Positions 1 to 5,753 of a stretch of DNA of 9,058 nt are shown piece after piece. Origin of the DNA: CAYMUN01 sp964393835 (GTDB lineage: Bacteria; Patescibacteriota; Saccharimonadia; Saccharimonadales; UBA4665); contig CAYMUN010000023.1 of the NCBI GenBank assembly GCA_964393835.1, positions 1 to 9,058 on the forward strand, read 5' to 3'. Numbering within the stretch: the first letter of the stretch is position 1; every line of letters begins with the position of its first letter. The notes beneath the pieces are model-generated. The model was not told the DNA's origin, ran no database searches, and saw nothing but the letters and a program-made list of their open reading frames with translations. Both the position numbers and the translations under genes were made by a program.

Positions 1-20
1 TCGGTTGTAGTTTTACTCAT
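1..20 (-). CDS. rpsH: Probable start of rpsH (ribosomal protein S8), truncated by window edge
   Basis: An ATG at 20-18 opens a reading frame that leaves the window after six codons (M-S-K-T-T-T, then GA-). A GGAG Shine-Dalgarno at 30-27 lies 6 nt upstream and overlaps the TAG stop of rpsN, so this is a real translation start. The identity rests mainly on position: rpsH follows rpsN in the spc operon of most bacteria, and S8 proteins often begin with a short polar stretch before the D-P-I-A-D-M-L motif, with which the last partial codon (Asp or Glu) is compatible. The visible residues are too few to prove it. Confidence 0.6.
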
Positions 21-29
21 ATATATCTC

Positions 30-299
30 CTACCAGCTCGATTTCGTTATGCCGGGGATCTCACCCTTGACGGCGTGCTCGCGGAAGCTAATACGGCTCA
101 AGCCAAACTGGCGCATATAGGCCCGCGGCCGGCCAGTCTCAACACAGCGGTTAGTACGGCGAGTCGGGCTGGAATTGCGCGGCAACTTGGCCAAGCCCTC
201 TAAATCACCCAACTCTTTGAGTTCTTTGCGCTTAGCCGCATACTGTTCGATCATCTTGATCCGCTTGGCATCTCTGGCAACGATTGATTTCTTAGCCAT
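30..299 (-). CDS. rpsN: Small-subunit ribosomal protein S14, zinc-independent type
   Basis: This 89-aa protein is S14, a late-assembling protein of the 30S head near the A site. The C-terminal half carries the family signature (T-G-R-P-R-A-Y at 55-61, F-G-L-S-R at 65-69, and the G-I-T-K-S-S-W end). In zinc-binding S14 (about 61 aa) four cysteines form two CxxC pairs. Here only Cys52 remains and the other three positions are Thr55, Ser68 and Ser71, so this is the 'C-minus' form, with an internal insertion and a length between the zinc form and the 101-aa E. coli form. The ATG is one base past the TAA of the preceding 71-aa ORF (TAATATG), and its Shine-Dalgarno (GGAGAGG) lies inside that ORF's last codons. 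The TAG stop overlaps the next gene's ribosome site. Confidence 0.95.
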   Translation of the reverse strand: MAKKSIVARDAKRIKMIEQYAAKRKELKELGDLEGLAKLPRNSSPTRRTNRCVETGRPRAYMRQFGLSRISFREHAVKGEIPGITKSSW

Positions 300-300
300 A

Positions 301-516
301 TTACACCTCTCCTAAATTTAACTTCGCGACAGCGCGCGCAGAACTATCCCAATAAACTGGACGGGGCGGCATTGCCCTGATGATATCGGCCGCGTTTGGT
401 GTGTTCGATCGACCCGTCAGTATGGCAACTCCTCCTAGGTATTCACTCAGCACTTGAGCACTGACCTGTTCGGGAGATGTTGCATTACCAATAACTGAAT
501 GATTAGGGCCTCTCAT
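301..516 (-). CDS. Unknown 71-aa protein intercalated between rplE and rpsN
   Basis: I do not recognise this protein, and no gene normally sits between rplE and rpsN. Its ATG shares one base with the rplE stop (TAATG), with a good Shine-Dalgarno (AAGGAG, 8 nt upstream) in the last codons of rplE. Its own last codons (G-E-V) carry the Shine-Dalgarno of rpsN. These signals make it very probably translated. The sequence looks like a small globular protein: a short polar start, a helix with a hydrophobic face at about 14-34 (S-P-E-Q-V-S-A-Q-V-L then L-G-G-V-A-I-L), an N-A-A-D-I-I-R-A-M helix at 41-49, a P-P-R-P-V-Y-W segment at 50-56, and a basic C-terminus. There are no cysteines, signal peptide or membrane segment. 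GC is about 50% by hand count, slightly below the ribosomal genes. The function is unknown; a ribosome- or translation-linked role is inferred only from location. Confidence 0.75.
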   Translation of the reverse strand: MRGPNHSVIGNATSPEQVSAQVLSEYLGGVAILTGRSNTPNAADIIRAMPPRPVYWDSSARAVAKLNLGEV

Positions 517-1142
517 TACTTGTGCTCCTTTTCAAAGGGCAAGCCGAACTTCTCGAGGAGAGCCCGGGAATGCGCCTTTTGCTCACTATTAATCACGAAC
601 ACGACCTGCAGACCGTGGACGTTGGTCGTTTCCTCAAATGACAGCTCCGGGAAGACGGATTGGTCGGTAAAGCCGAGACTATAATTGCCCTGTTGGTCAA
701 AGGCTTTGGCGCTGACACCGTGAAAGTCTCTCAGTCGCGGTAAAACAAGAGTGATGATCCGGTCGACAAATTCGTACATCCGGTCGCCACGTAGCGTGAC
801 TTTGAGACCAACTTTGTTGCCCTCGCGCAGTTTGAAACCGGCGATAGAATTCTTAGCGATGGTTTCGACGGGCTGCTGGCCGGTGATTTTGCGTAGGGTA
901 TTAGTAGCGACCTCGAGGATCTTTTTATCATCTTTGGCTTTGCCGAGACCGATATTGACGATCACCTTTTCCAGCTTGGGTGCCTGGTGGAAATTCTTTA
1001 AGTTTAATTCCTTTAGGAGATCTTTGGCGATGCTGGTGTTGTATTCGACACGCAATCGAGCACCGGTGCCGGATTGTTTCAGCGGCTTAGCGGCCTTGGC
1101 CTGGGCGGCAGTTTTTTCTTTGGGCTCTGCTGTGGTTGTCAT
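516..1142 (-). CDS. rplE: Large-subunit ribosomal protein L5 with an N-terminal extension
   Basis: L5 is the 5S rRNA-binding protein of the 50S central protuberance; it contacts S13 and the P-site tRNA. The family core starts at about residue 28 (A-R-L-R-V-E-Y) and includes the K-L-E-K-V-I-V-N-I-G-L-G signature (56-67), the L-R-E-G-N-K-V-G-L-K-V-T-L-R-G motif (105-119) and the F-P-E-L-S-F-E end region (164-170). At 208 aa it is about 29 residues longer than the usual 179, and the excess is an Ala/Lys-rich, probably disordered N-terminus (1-27). The start is supported by the TAATG junction with rplX and by GGAG 8 nt upstream. Its C-terminal K-E-H-K codons carry the Shine-Dalgarno of the following 71-aa ORF. 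Confidence 0.97.
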   Translation of the reverse strand: MTTTAEPKEKTAAQAKAAKPLKQSGTGARLRVEYNTSIAKDLLKELNLKNFHQAPKLEKVIVNIGLGKAKDDKKILEVATNTLRKITGQQPVETIAKNSIAGFKLREGNKVGLKVTLRGDRMYEFVDRIITLVLPRLRDFHGVSAKAFDQQGNYSLGFTDQSVFPELSFEETTNVHGLQVVFVINSEQKAHSRALLEKFGLPFEKEHK

Positions 1143-1477
1143 TACTTGATCTCCTTTCCGGTCTTTTTAAAGACCCTGGTTTTTTCACCGTCTTTGTCGA
1201 TACTGAATCCGATGCGGCTGGCTTTTTTAGTCGTCGGCTCGATGATGCTGACTTTGCTAACCCAAATCGGCTTGGTGATTTCTAAAATCGCCCCTTGCGG
1301 ATGTTGCTGGTTGGGCTTGATGTGCTTTTTAACGATGTTAATGCCATCGACTGTAACTTTATTGTCTTTAGGATGGACGGCGGTGATTTTACCGGTTTTA
1401 CCCTTGTATTTACCGGCCCGGACGACGACGGTGTCACCCTTTTTGAGACGAATCTTATATATAGTAGGCGTATTCAT
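1142..1477 (-). CDS. rplX: Large-subunit ribosomal protein L24
   Basis: L24 is an early 50S assembly-initiating protein that binds the 5' domain of 23S rRNA. The KOW motif is clear at 12-35 (K-K-G-D-T-V-V-V-R-A-G-K-Y-K-G-K-T-G-K-I), followed by V-D-G-I-N-I-V-K-K-H-I-K-P (43-55), the usual Q-G-A-I-L-E at 61-66, and a basic end. Length is 111 aa, typical for the family. The start codon overlaps the rplN stop by one base (TAATG), with GGAGG 7 nt upstream inside the final rplN codons. Its own K-E-I-K end encodes the Shine-Dalgarno of rplE. Confidence 0.97.
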   Translation of the reverse strand: MNTPTIYKIRLKKGDTVVVRAGKYKGKTGKITAVHPKDNKVTVDGINIVKKHIKPNQQHPQGAILEITKPIWVSKVSIIEPTTKKASRIGFSIDKDGEKTRVFKKTGKEIK

Positions 1478-1845
1478 TACAGTACCTCCGGCGCGAGCGA
1501 AACGATCTTAGCGTAACCCTGGTCGCGCAGCTCGCGTGGTACCGGGCCAAAGATGCGAGTAGCTTTGGGCAGTTTGTCTTCGCCAATGACCACGGCGGCG
1601 TTATCGTCAAACTTGATAGTCGAGCCGTCTTTGCGGCGGATCTGATTGCGAGTGCGGACAACGACAGCGCGGATAACAGACTTCTTTTTAACCTGGCCGC
1701 CGGGGCTGGCTTGCTTGACGGTAGCGACGATGATGTCGCCGACGTTAGCGTAGCGTTTGCGACTGCCGCCAAGGACGCGAATGCACAAAATCTCTTTAGC
1801 GCCGCTATTATCACAAACCAGTAGGCGAGTTTCCTGCTGAATCAT
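1477..1845 (-). CDS. rplN: Large-subunit ribosomal protein L14
   Basis: L14 is a highly conserved 50S protein that forms an intersubunit bridge with helix 44 of 16S rRNA and is the docking site of the silencing factor RsfS. The whole 122-aa length matches the family: M-I-Q-Q-E-T-R-L at the start, D-N-S-G-A-K (12-17), V-L-G-G-S (24-28), the K-K-K-S-V-I-R-A-V-V-V-R-T (53-65) segment, I-F-G-P-V-P-R-E-L-R (98-107) and the S-L-A-P-E-V-L terminus. The ATG overlaps the rpsQ TGA by 4 nt (ATGA), and GGAGG 7 nt upstream lies in the rpsQ tail. It opens the spc-type part of the cluster, but I see no promoter or gap here. Confidence 0.98.
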   Translation of the reverse strand: MIQQETRLLVCDNSGAKEILCIRVLGGSRKRYANVGDIIVATVKQASPGGQVKKKSVIRAVVVRTRNQIRRKDGSTIKFDDNAAVVIGEDKLPKATRIFGPVPRELRDQGYAKIVSLAPEVL

Positions 1846-2201
1846 GAGGTGGCCTCCTCCGAAGTTTCAGCTTCTGTCTCGGGCTCTTTAGCGGCCTTGG
1901 ACTTACTGACAGGTTTTACGGGCTCTTCGGTCTTGGTAATCGATAGTGAATCAGCGCGCAAGACTGGCTTCTCGATAATGCGGTCTAAGGTGTGGTGCTT
2001 ACGGGCGCTGATCGGACGGGTTTCGACAATTGCGACTTTGTCACCGGGCTGGGCCTCATTCTTTTCGTCATGCGCCATGAATTTCTTGCTCACCGTGTAC
2101 TGCTTGCGGTATAGCGGGTGAGTTTTACGGGTCTGGACGGTAACGACGATTGTTTTGTCTCCCTTGCTGCTAGAGACGACACCGATAAGTTGTTTAGCCA
2201 T
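1842..2201 (-). CDS. rpsQ: Small-subunit ribosomal protein S17 with an acidic C-terminal tail
   Basis: S17 is a primary 16S rRNA-binding OB-fold protein needed early in 30S assembly. Residues 1-82 are the standard S17 core: L-I-G-V-V-S-S (5-11), D-K-T-I-V-V-T-V (15-22), the Y-T-V-S-K-K-F-M-A-H-D-E (35-46) stretch, G-D-K-V-A-I-V-E-T-R-P-I-S (53-65) and the usual K-x-x-x-L-x-x-I-I-E-K-P end. Residues 83-119 are an added Lys/Glu/Pro/Ala-rich tail without obvious fold; most S17 proteins are about 80-90 aa. The tail's last codons (S-E-E-A-T-S, then TGA) carry the GGAGG used by rplN, so the tail end also serves the mRNA. The start follows the rpmC stop by one base (TAATATG). Confidence 0.97.
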   Translation of the reverse strand: MAKQLIGVVSSSKGDKTIVVTVQTRKTHPLYRKQYTVSKKFMAHDEKNEAQPGDKVAIVETRPISARKHHTLDRIIEKPVLRADSLSITKTEEPVKPVSKSKAAKEPETEAETSEEATS

Positions 2202-2202
2202 A

Positions 2203-2403
2203 TTAGTTGGCCTCCTTGATTAGGGCTTCGCTGAGGACAGTCAGCATGCGGGCCAGATCTTTGCGCTTAGTACGAATGATGCGATTGTTTTGGATTTCTC
2301 CCATGTGCAATCGACGCTTTAGCTCGGTAATCTCTTCACGCATTTTGGTGCTTTCGGTCGTCAAGTCAGCAGTTGATAGTTTGCGAATGTCAGCGATTTT
2401 CAT
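2203..2403 (-). CDS. rpmC: Large-subunit ribosomal protein L29
   Basis: L29 is a small two-helix protein at the peptide tunnel exit, next to L23, and contributes to the docking area for trigger factor and the SRP. The 66-aa sequence has the expected antiparallel helical pattern, with L-K-R-R-L-H-M-G-E-I-Q-N (29-40) and I-R-T-K-R-K-D-L-A-R-M-L (44-55) matching the family. I place the start at the ATG at 2403 rather than the in-frame GTG two codons earlier, because the only Shine-Dalgarno (GGAGG at 2415-2411) is 7 nt from the ATG but only 1 nt from the GTG. The stop of rplP precedes by 2 nt. The C-terminal K-E-A-N codons carry the GGAGG for rpsQ. Confidence 0.95.
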   Translation of the reverse strand: MKIADIRKLSTADLTTESTKMREEITELKRRLHMGEIQNNRIIRTKRKDLARMLTVLSEALIKEAN

Positions 2404-2405
2404 GA

Positions 2406-2819
2406 TCACGCCTCCTCCCGAGTCAGGAATTTGGTCTTGACGGGCAGTTTGTGGGCTGCCAAACGCATAGCCTCGCGGGCGACTTCCTCGGATACGCCCT
2501 GCATCTCAAACATAATGGTGCCGGGCCGGACTTTGGCGACGTAAAATTCTGGATTGCCTTTGCCGCTGCCCATTTTGACGTCTTGCGGCTTGCGACTAAC
2601 AGGGGTGTGAGGGAAAATCCGGATCCAAATCTTGCCGCCACGCTTAATATAGCGGGTCATAGCTTGGCGAGCGGCCTCGATCTGGCGCGAAGTGATCCGC
2701 TCTTGGCCCTGGGCTTGCAGCGCGTAGTCGCCAAAAGCGATGTAGTGGCCACTGGTAGCGACCCCGCGGATCTTGCCCTTACGCACCTTGCGGTGCTTCA
2801 TGCGATTCGGGAGTAACAT
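2406..2819 (-). CDS. rplP: Large-subunit ribosomal protein L16
   Basis: L16 lies near the A site and the 5S rRNA and is a late protein in 50S maturation. At 137 aa it has the normal length and motifs: M-L-L-P-N-R at the start, G-x-x-x-L-Q-A-Q-G-Q-E-R-I-T-S-R-Q-I-E-A-A-R (30-51), W-I-R-I-F-P-H-T-P-V (65-74), M-G-S-G-K-G-N-P-E (83-91) and the E-V-A-R-E-A-M-R-L-A-A-H-K-L-P end. The start is one base after the rpsC stop (TAATATG), with a purine-rich GGGAGAGG within the last rpsC codons. The stop is TGA, which shows that TGA is read as termination in this organism. Confidence 0.97.
   Translation of the reverse strand: MLLPNRMKHRKVRKGKIRGVATSGHYIAFGDYALQAQGQERITSRQIEAARQAMTRYIKRGGKIWIRIFPHTPVSRKPQDVKMGSGKGNPEFYVAKVRPGTIMFEMQGVSEEVAREAMRLAAHKLPVKTKFLTREEA
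2411..2415 (-). promoter_or_regulatory. Shine-Dalgarno that fixes the rpmC start
   Basis: GGAGG on the minus strand lies inside the codons for the final residues of L16. The spacer to the ATG at 2403 is 7 nt, while the in-frame GTG at 2409-2407 leaves only 1 nt. This decides for the ATG and for a 66-residue L29. Confidence 0.85.
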
Positions 2820-2820
2820 A

Positions 2821-3453
2821 TTACTGAACCTCTCCCTTATAGATCCACACTTTGACGCCGATGATACCGGCGACAGTCTGGGCGTTTACCTGGGCGTAGT
2901 CAATATCAGCCCGGATGGTGTGCAGTGGCACGGAGCCAGCGACTTCTTTTTCGCGGCGGGACATCTCGGCGCCGTTTAATCGGCCGGCAACCTCGATACG
3001 GATACCTTTAGCGCCGGCACGCATGGTAGCGGCGGCCGTCGACTTGATAGCCCGGCGGAAACTCATGCGGCGCTCCAGCTGGTGGGCGATGTTTTCGGCG
3101 ACCAGTTTGGCGTACATATCGGGTTTCTTAACTTCTTCGATGTTGATGCGGGTCGGGACACCGCCGTAGATTTTTTCGATCTGCAGCTTGAGTTCGGTGG
3201 CTCCCGTACCGCCACGGCCAATCACAACGCCAGCTTTAGCAGTAGCGATAGTAACCGTCACGAGGTTTGGCGTGCGAGTAATGTCAACTTTGTTGATCGA
3301 AGCCCGGCTGCCAAGCTTGGTATGGATCAGGCGCCGGACGGCCAGGTCGTCTTTGAGGTATTTCGCGTAATCGCGCTTATCGACGAACCATTTGCTACGC
3401 CAGTCCTTGTTGACCTGGAGACGCATGCTGATCGGGTTTACTTTTTGGCCCAT
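2821..3453 (-). CDS. rpsC: Small-subunit ribosomal protein S3
   Basis: S3 is a 30S head protein at the mRNA entry channel and contributes to the ribosomal helicase. The M-G-Q-K-V-N-P start is canonical. The N-terminal KH type II domain has its GxxG loop at 75-82 (G-V-V-I-G-R-G-G). The C-terminal S3 domain shows R-R-A-I-K (133-137), G-I-R-I-E-V-A-G-R-L-N-G-A-E (150-163) and the G-V-K-V-W-I-Y-K-G-E end. The length of 210 aa is within the normal range and lacks the longer tail of E. coli S3. The ATG overlaps the rplV stop by one base (TAATG), with GGAG in the final rplV codons. Confidence 0.97.
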   Translation of the reverse strand: MGQKVNPISMRLQVNKDWRSKWFVDKRDYAKYLKDDLAVRRLIHTKLGSRASINKVDITRTPNLVTVTIATAKAGVVIGRGGTGATELKLQIEKIYGGVPTRINIEEVKKPDMYAKLVAENIAHQLERRMSFRRAIKSTAAATMRAGAKGIRIEVAGRLNGAEMSRREKEVAGSVPLHTIRADIDYAQVNAQTVAGIIGVKVWIYKGEVQ

Positions 3454-3857
3454 TACTTAGTCTCCTCGGTCTTTTTAACCGCCGGCTTGTCAGCAGTCTT
3501 AGCAGCCGGCTTCTTTACTTCGCGCTTCTCGCCATCAACAACGACGCGGATGTGACTGGATTTACGCTCAAATGGCAGGGCGCGGCCATGGGCCGCCGGG
3601 CGGTAGCGCTTGAGGCGTGGCCCCGGCGTGACACCAATCTCGGTAATCATCAGAGTAGCCGGCTTGTAGCCGTGGTTATGGTCGGCGTTGGCTTTAGCGC
3701 TCTGGATAACCTTAGCTACGGGAATAGCGCTTCGGCGTGGAGTATGACTCAAAATAATCAAAGCGTCCTCGACGCTACGGCCGCGCACTAAAGCCGCGAC
3801 TTCAGCGCACTTGCGCGGGCTCATCTTAACCCCTTTGGCGATTGCTTGGACACTCAT
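3453..3857 (-). CDS. rplV: Large-subunit ribosomal protein L22 with a basic C-terminal tail
   Basis: L22 contacts all 23S rRNA domains and its beta-hairpin lines the peptide exit tunnel at the macrolide region. Residues 1-108 are the standard protein: M-S-P-R-K (12-16), V-R-G-R-S-V-E-D-A (24-32), V-I-Q-S-A-K-A-N-A (50-58), and the tunnel hairpin around G-P-R-L-K-R-Y-R-P-A-A-H-G-R-A (79-93) followed by K-S-S-H-I-R-V. Residues 109-134 are an extra Lys/Ala/Thr/Glu-rich tail. The ATG is one base after the rpsS stop (TAAGATG), preceded by AAGGG. The end (T-E-E-T-K) carries the Shine-Dalgarno for rpsC. Confidence 0.97.
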   Translation of the reverse strand: MSVQAIAKGVKMSPRKCAEVAALVRGRSVEDALIILSHTPRRSAIPVAKVIQSAKANADHNHGYKPATLMITEIGVTPGPRLKRYRPAAHGRALPFERKSSHIRVVVDGEKREVKKPAAKTADKPAVKKTEETK

Positions 3858-3858
3858 C

Positions 3859-4131
3859 TTATTTGCCCTTCGCTAACTTGCCGCCATGGCTGCGGAACTT
3901 ACGGGTCGGCGCAAACTCGCCCAGCTTGTGACCGACCATGTTTTCAGTAATGAATACCGGTACATGTACCTTGCCGTTGTGGACAGCCAGGGTCTTGCCG
4001 ACGAAATCTGGCGAAATAGTCGAGGCCCGAGCCCAGGTCTTGATGATCGTCCGATCATTGTCGCCGAGCGCGTCAACCTTTTTGGCGAGTTTGAAGTCAA
4101 TAAATGGACCTTTTTTTAATGAACGACTCAT
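3859..4131 (-). CDS. rpsS: Small-subunit ribosomal protein S19
   Basis: S19 is a 30S head protein that pairs with S13 and contacts the A-site tRNA and bridge B1a. The 90-aa protein begins M-S-R-S-L-K-K-G-P-F, the near-invariant S19 start, and contains I-K-T-W-A-R-A-S-T-I (30-39), V-H-N-G-K (50-54) and the F-I-T-E-N-M-V-G-H-K-L-G-E-F-A-P-T-R signature (60-77). A longer frame reaches 4182, but those 17 extra codons lie within the preceding ORF and resemble no S19. The chosen ATG at 4131 overlaps that ORF's TGA by 4 nt (ATGA) and has AGGAG about 8 nt upstream. Confidence 0.97.
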   Translation of the reverse strand: MSRSLKKGPFIDFKLAKKVDALGDNDRTIIKTWARASTISPDFVGKTLAVHNGKVHVPVFITENMVGHKLGEFAPTRKFRSHGGKLAKGK

Positions 4132-4448
4132 GCTGCTTCTCCTGCCGATGAACCGTGAGTAGCCGCAAGATAGCCGGCCCATACTCTTTCAGAAGCTATT
4201 TCTTGCAATGCTCCTTCTAAAAAGTCTTCCCGGGCAACTAATTCTGGAGTCAATTCCCTCCATGCCATATCTTCTTGTGACAAATCTGCGTAGTAACGCT
4301 TTATGGATTGACTCAGCTCTTCGCGGGTATTCCCACCAGCTTCGTAAAAGTTACCTTCATAACCACCAACGTTCATCATGTCAAACAAGCCTGTGAACTT
4401 TGGTGCTTGCGGGTAGTATCCTGCTTTTTTGGAGAATAATTCTTTCAT
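4128..4448 (-). CDS. Unknown 106-aa protein intercalated between rplB and rpsS
   Basis: I do not recognise this protein; rplB and rpsS are normally adjacent. It starts 4 nt after the rplB stop, with GAGGA in the last rplB codons about 10 nt upstream, and ends in an ATGA overlap with rpsS. Its last codons (A-G-E-A-A) hold the AGGAG used by rpsS, so rpsS probably depends on its translation. The N-terminal 40 residues are Gly/Tyr/Phe-rich (Y-Y-P at 11-13, F-D-M-M-N-V-G-G-Y at 22-30, E-A-G-G-N at 36-40). Residues 41-97 look helical and acidic (T-R-E-E-L-S-Q-S-I-K-R-Y-Y, then E-L-T-P-E-L-V-A-R-E-D-F-L, then A-L-Q-E-I-A-S-E-R-V-W). No Cys, membrane segment or signal peptide is seen. GC is about 45% by hand count against about 55-58% in sampled parts of neighbouring genes, so the insertion may be younger. 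Function unknown. Confidence 0.8.
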   Translation of the reverse strand: MKELFSKKAGYYPQAPKFTGLFDMMNVGGYEGNFYEAGGNTREELSQSIKRYYADLSQEDMAWRELTPELVAREDFLEGALQEIASERVWAGYLAATHGSSAGEAA

Positions 4449-4452
4449 CTGG

Positions 4453-5292
4453 TTATTTCCTCTTCGCCGAGTGACGGCTTCTTACGATGAATTGGTTGGT
4501 TGATTTGCGGCGGCGGGTCTTAAAGCCGAGGGTCTTTTGGCCCCAGGGGGTGCGCGGTGCTTTGCCCATGCCGTGACGGCCGCCGTCTCCACCGCCATGC
4601 GGGTGGTCAGCGGCATTCATGACGACACCGCGAACAGACGGACGCTTACCGAGGTGACGATTGCGACCGGCTTTGCCGATCTTGACGTTTTGGTGCTGCT
4701 CGTTGCCGATGACACCCATCGAAGCAGTGCACATTTCATTTATCAGGCGGACTTCGCCGCTCGGTAAACGCACCTGAGCGTAGCCGCCCTCGGCTCGACC
4801 CATCAGTTGAGCGCTGTTGCCAGCGCTGCGTACCATTTGTGCACCCTTGCCGGGCTTCATTTCGATAGCGTGGATGACGCTGCCGACCGGGATATTTTTG
4901 AGCGGCAGGCGGTTGCCAGTCTCGATAGAGGACTCTTCGCCGCTGCTGACGGTCTGGCCGACCTGCATGCCCTGAGCGGCCAGGATATAGTGGTAGGTGC
5001 CGTTCGGCTCTTTGATGCGGGCGATGCGAGCGCTGCGGTTCGGATCATACTCGATGTGTTCGATGGTCGCCGTGACACCTTCAGCCAGTTTGAAATTCAT
5101 AATACGGTAGAATTTTTTGGTACCGCCGCCCTTGTGGCGAGTAGTGATGCGGCCCTGGTTATTGCGGCCATTGCCGCGGCGCTGGGCTACCAGCAAAGAA
5201 CGCAGTGGCTTTTTGGTAGTGATGCCTGAGAAATCCTGGCTAGTCATGCCACGACGGCCGGGAGTGGTCGGATTGTATTGCTTGATAGCCAT
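4453..5292 (-). CDS. rplB: Large-subunit ribosomal protein L2
   Basis: L2 is a central 50S protein needed for subunit association and close to the peptidyl transferase centre. At 279 aa it has normal length. The N-terminal OB-like domain includes R-N-N-Q-G-R-I-T-T-R-H-K-G-G-G (43-57), and the SH3-like domain includes A-G-N-S-A-Q-L-M-G-R (157-166). The D-H-P-H-G-G-G loop (229-235) corresponds to the region of E. coli His229, implicated in peptidyl transferase activity. The end (T-P-W-G-Q-K-T-L-G-F-K-T-R, then S-x-x-F-I-V-R-S-R) is canonical. The ATG overlaps the rplW stop by one base (TAATG), with GGGAG upstream. The next gene is not rpsS as usual but an unknown 106-aa ORF. Confidence 0.98.
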   Translation of the reverse strand: MAIKQYNPTTPGRRGMTSQDFSGITTKKPLRSLLVAQRRGNGRNNQGRITTRHKGGGTKKFYRIMNFKLAEGVTATIEHIEYDPNRSARIARIKEPNGTYHYILAAQGMQVGQTVSSGEESSIETGNRLPLKNIPVGSVIHAIEMKPGKGAQMVRSAGNSAQLMGRAEGGYAQVRLPSGEVRLINEMCTASMGVIGNEQHQNVKIGKAGRNRHLGKRPSVRGVVMNAADHPHGGGDGGRHGMGKAPRTPWGQKTLGFKTRRRKSTNQFIVRSRHSAKRK

Positions 5293-5753
5293 TACTTATC
5301 TCCCTCTTTGGATTTCTTGGACAAGCGAAACCCACGGCGCGCCGGTTTGGCAGCCAACTTTTCTTCGGCTTTTTCGGTTTTGGCGGCTTGTTTAGTGGCG
5401 GCCTTGTCAACCTTTTCTTGGACGGCTTGCTCTTTTTGGTCTTCTTCCTCGATAGCGTCAAAGAATGGCAAGGCAAAGCCCTCGGCCAGCGTTACGTAGG
5501 CTTTCTTGATATCATTACGGCTGCCCTCGGAATTTTTCATCCGCTTGCCGCTGATGCTGATAATGCGCTTGGCCTTGCCGGCTTGGTTCATGGTGTTAAC
5601 TTCGCTGACCTTAACTTCAAACTGGGTTTCGACGGCCCGAGCGATGCTGTGTTTGTTGACGCTGCGATCAACATCAAACACATAAACACGGCTGGCGGCC
5701 AGGCCGTAGGTCTTCTCGTTGAGGCGAGGCTTGAGGACGACTGCCTTGGACAT
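5292..5753 (-). CDS. rplW: Large-subunit ribosomal protein L23 with a long charged C-terminal tail
   Basis: L23 sits at the peptide tunnel exit and is the docking site of trigger factor and SRP. Residues 1-97 match L23: L-K-P-R-L-N-E-K-T-Y (7-16), Y-V-F-D-V-D-R-S-V-N-K-H-S-I-A-R-A-V-E (24-42), F-E-V-K-V-S-E-V-N-T-M-N (45-56), and K-K-A-Y-V-T-L-A-E-G (83-92). Residues 98-153 are an extra tail: first acidic (I-E-E-E-D-Q-K-E), then an Ala/Lys/Glu helix-prone stretch, then a basic end (P-A-R-R-G-F-R-L-S-K-K-S-K). Most L23 proteins are about 95-100 aa. Given its location the tail could reach towards exit-site factors, but that is inference. The start is supported by the TAATG junction with rplD and GGGAGG 7 nt upstream. 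Confidence 0.95.
   Translation of the reverse strand: MSKAVVLKPRLNEKTYGLAASRVYVFDVDRSVNKHSIARAVETQFEVKVSEVNTMNQAGKAKRIISISGKRMKNSEGSRNDIKKAYVTLAEGFALPFFDAIEEEDQKEQAVQEKVDKAATKQAAKTEKAEEKLAAKPARRGFRLSKKSKEGDK

Noticed and set aside
751..1511. Open frames on the plus strand opposite rplE and rplX
   Set aside because: They are reverse-strand shadows of well-identified genes, with low-complexity sequence and no ribosome sites.
2404..2409. GTG start for rpmC giving a 68-aa L29
   Set aside because: The Shine-Dalgarno would be only 1 nt away; the ATG at 2403 has a 7-nt spacer and matches the usual L29 start.
4132..4182. N-terminally extended S19 starting at 4182
   Set aside because: The extra 17 codons lie inside the 106-aa ORF and resemble no S19, while M-S-R-S-L-K-K-G-P-F at 4131 is the canonical start with its own Shine-Dalgarno.
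1842..4448. UGA recoded to glycine as in some CPR lineages
   Set aside because: TGA ends rplP, rpsQ and the 106-aa ORF exactly where the next gene's start requires termination, and no ribosomal gene here has an in-frame TGA.
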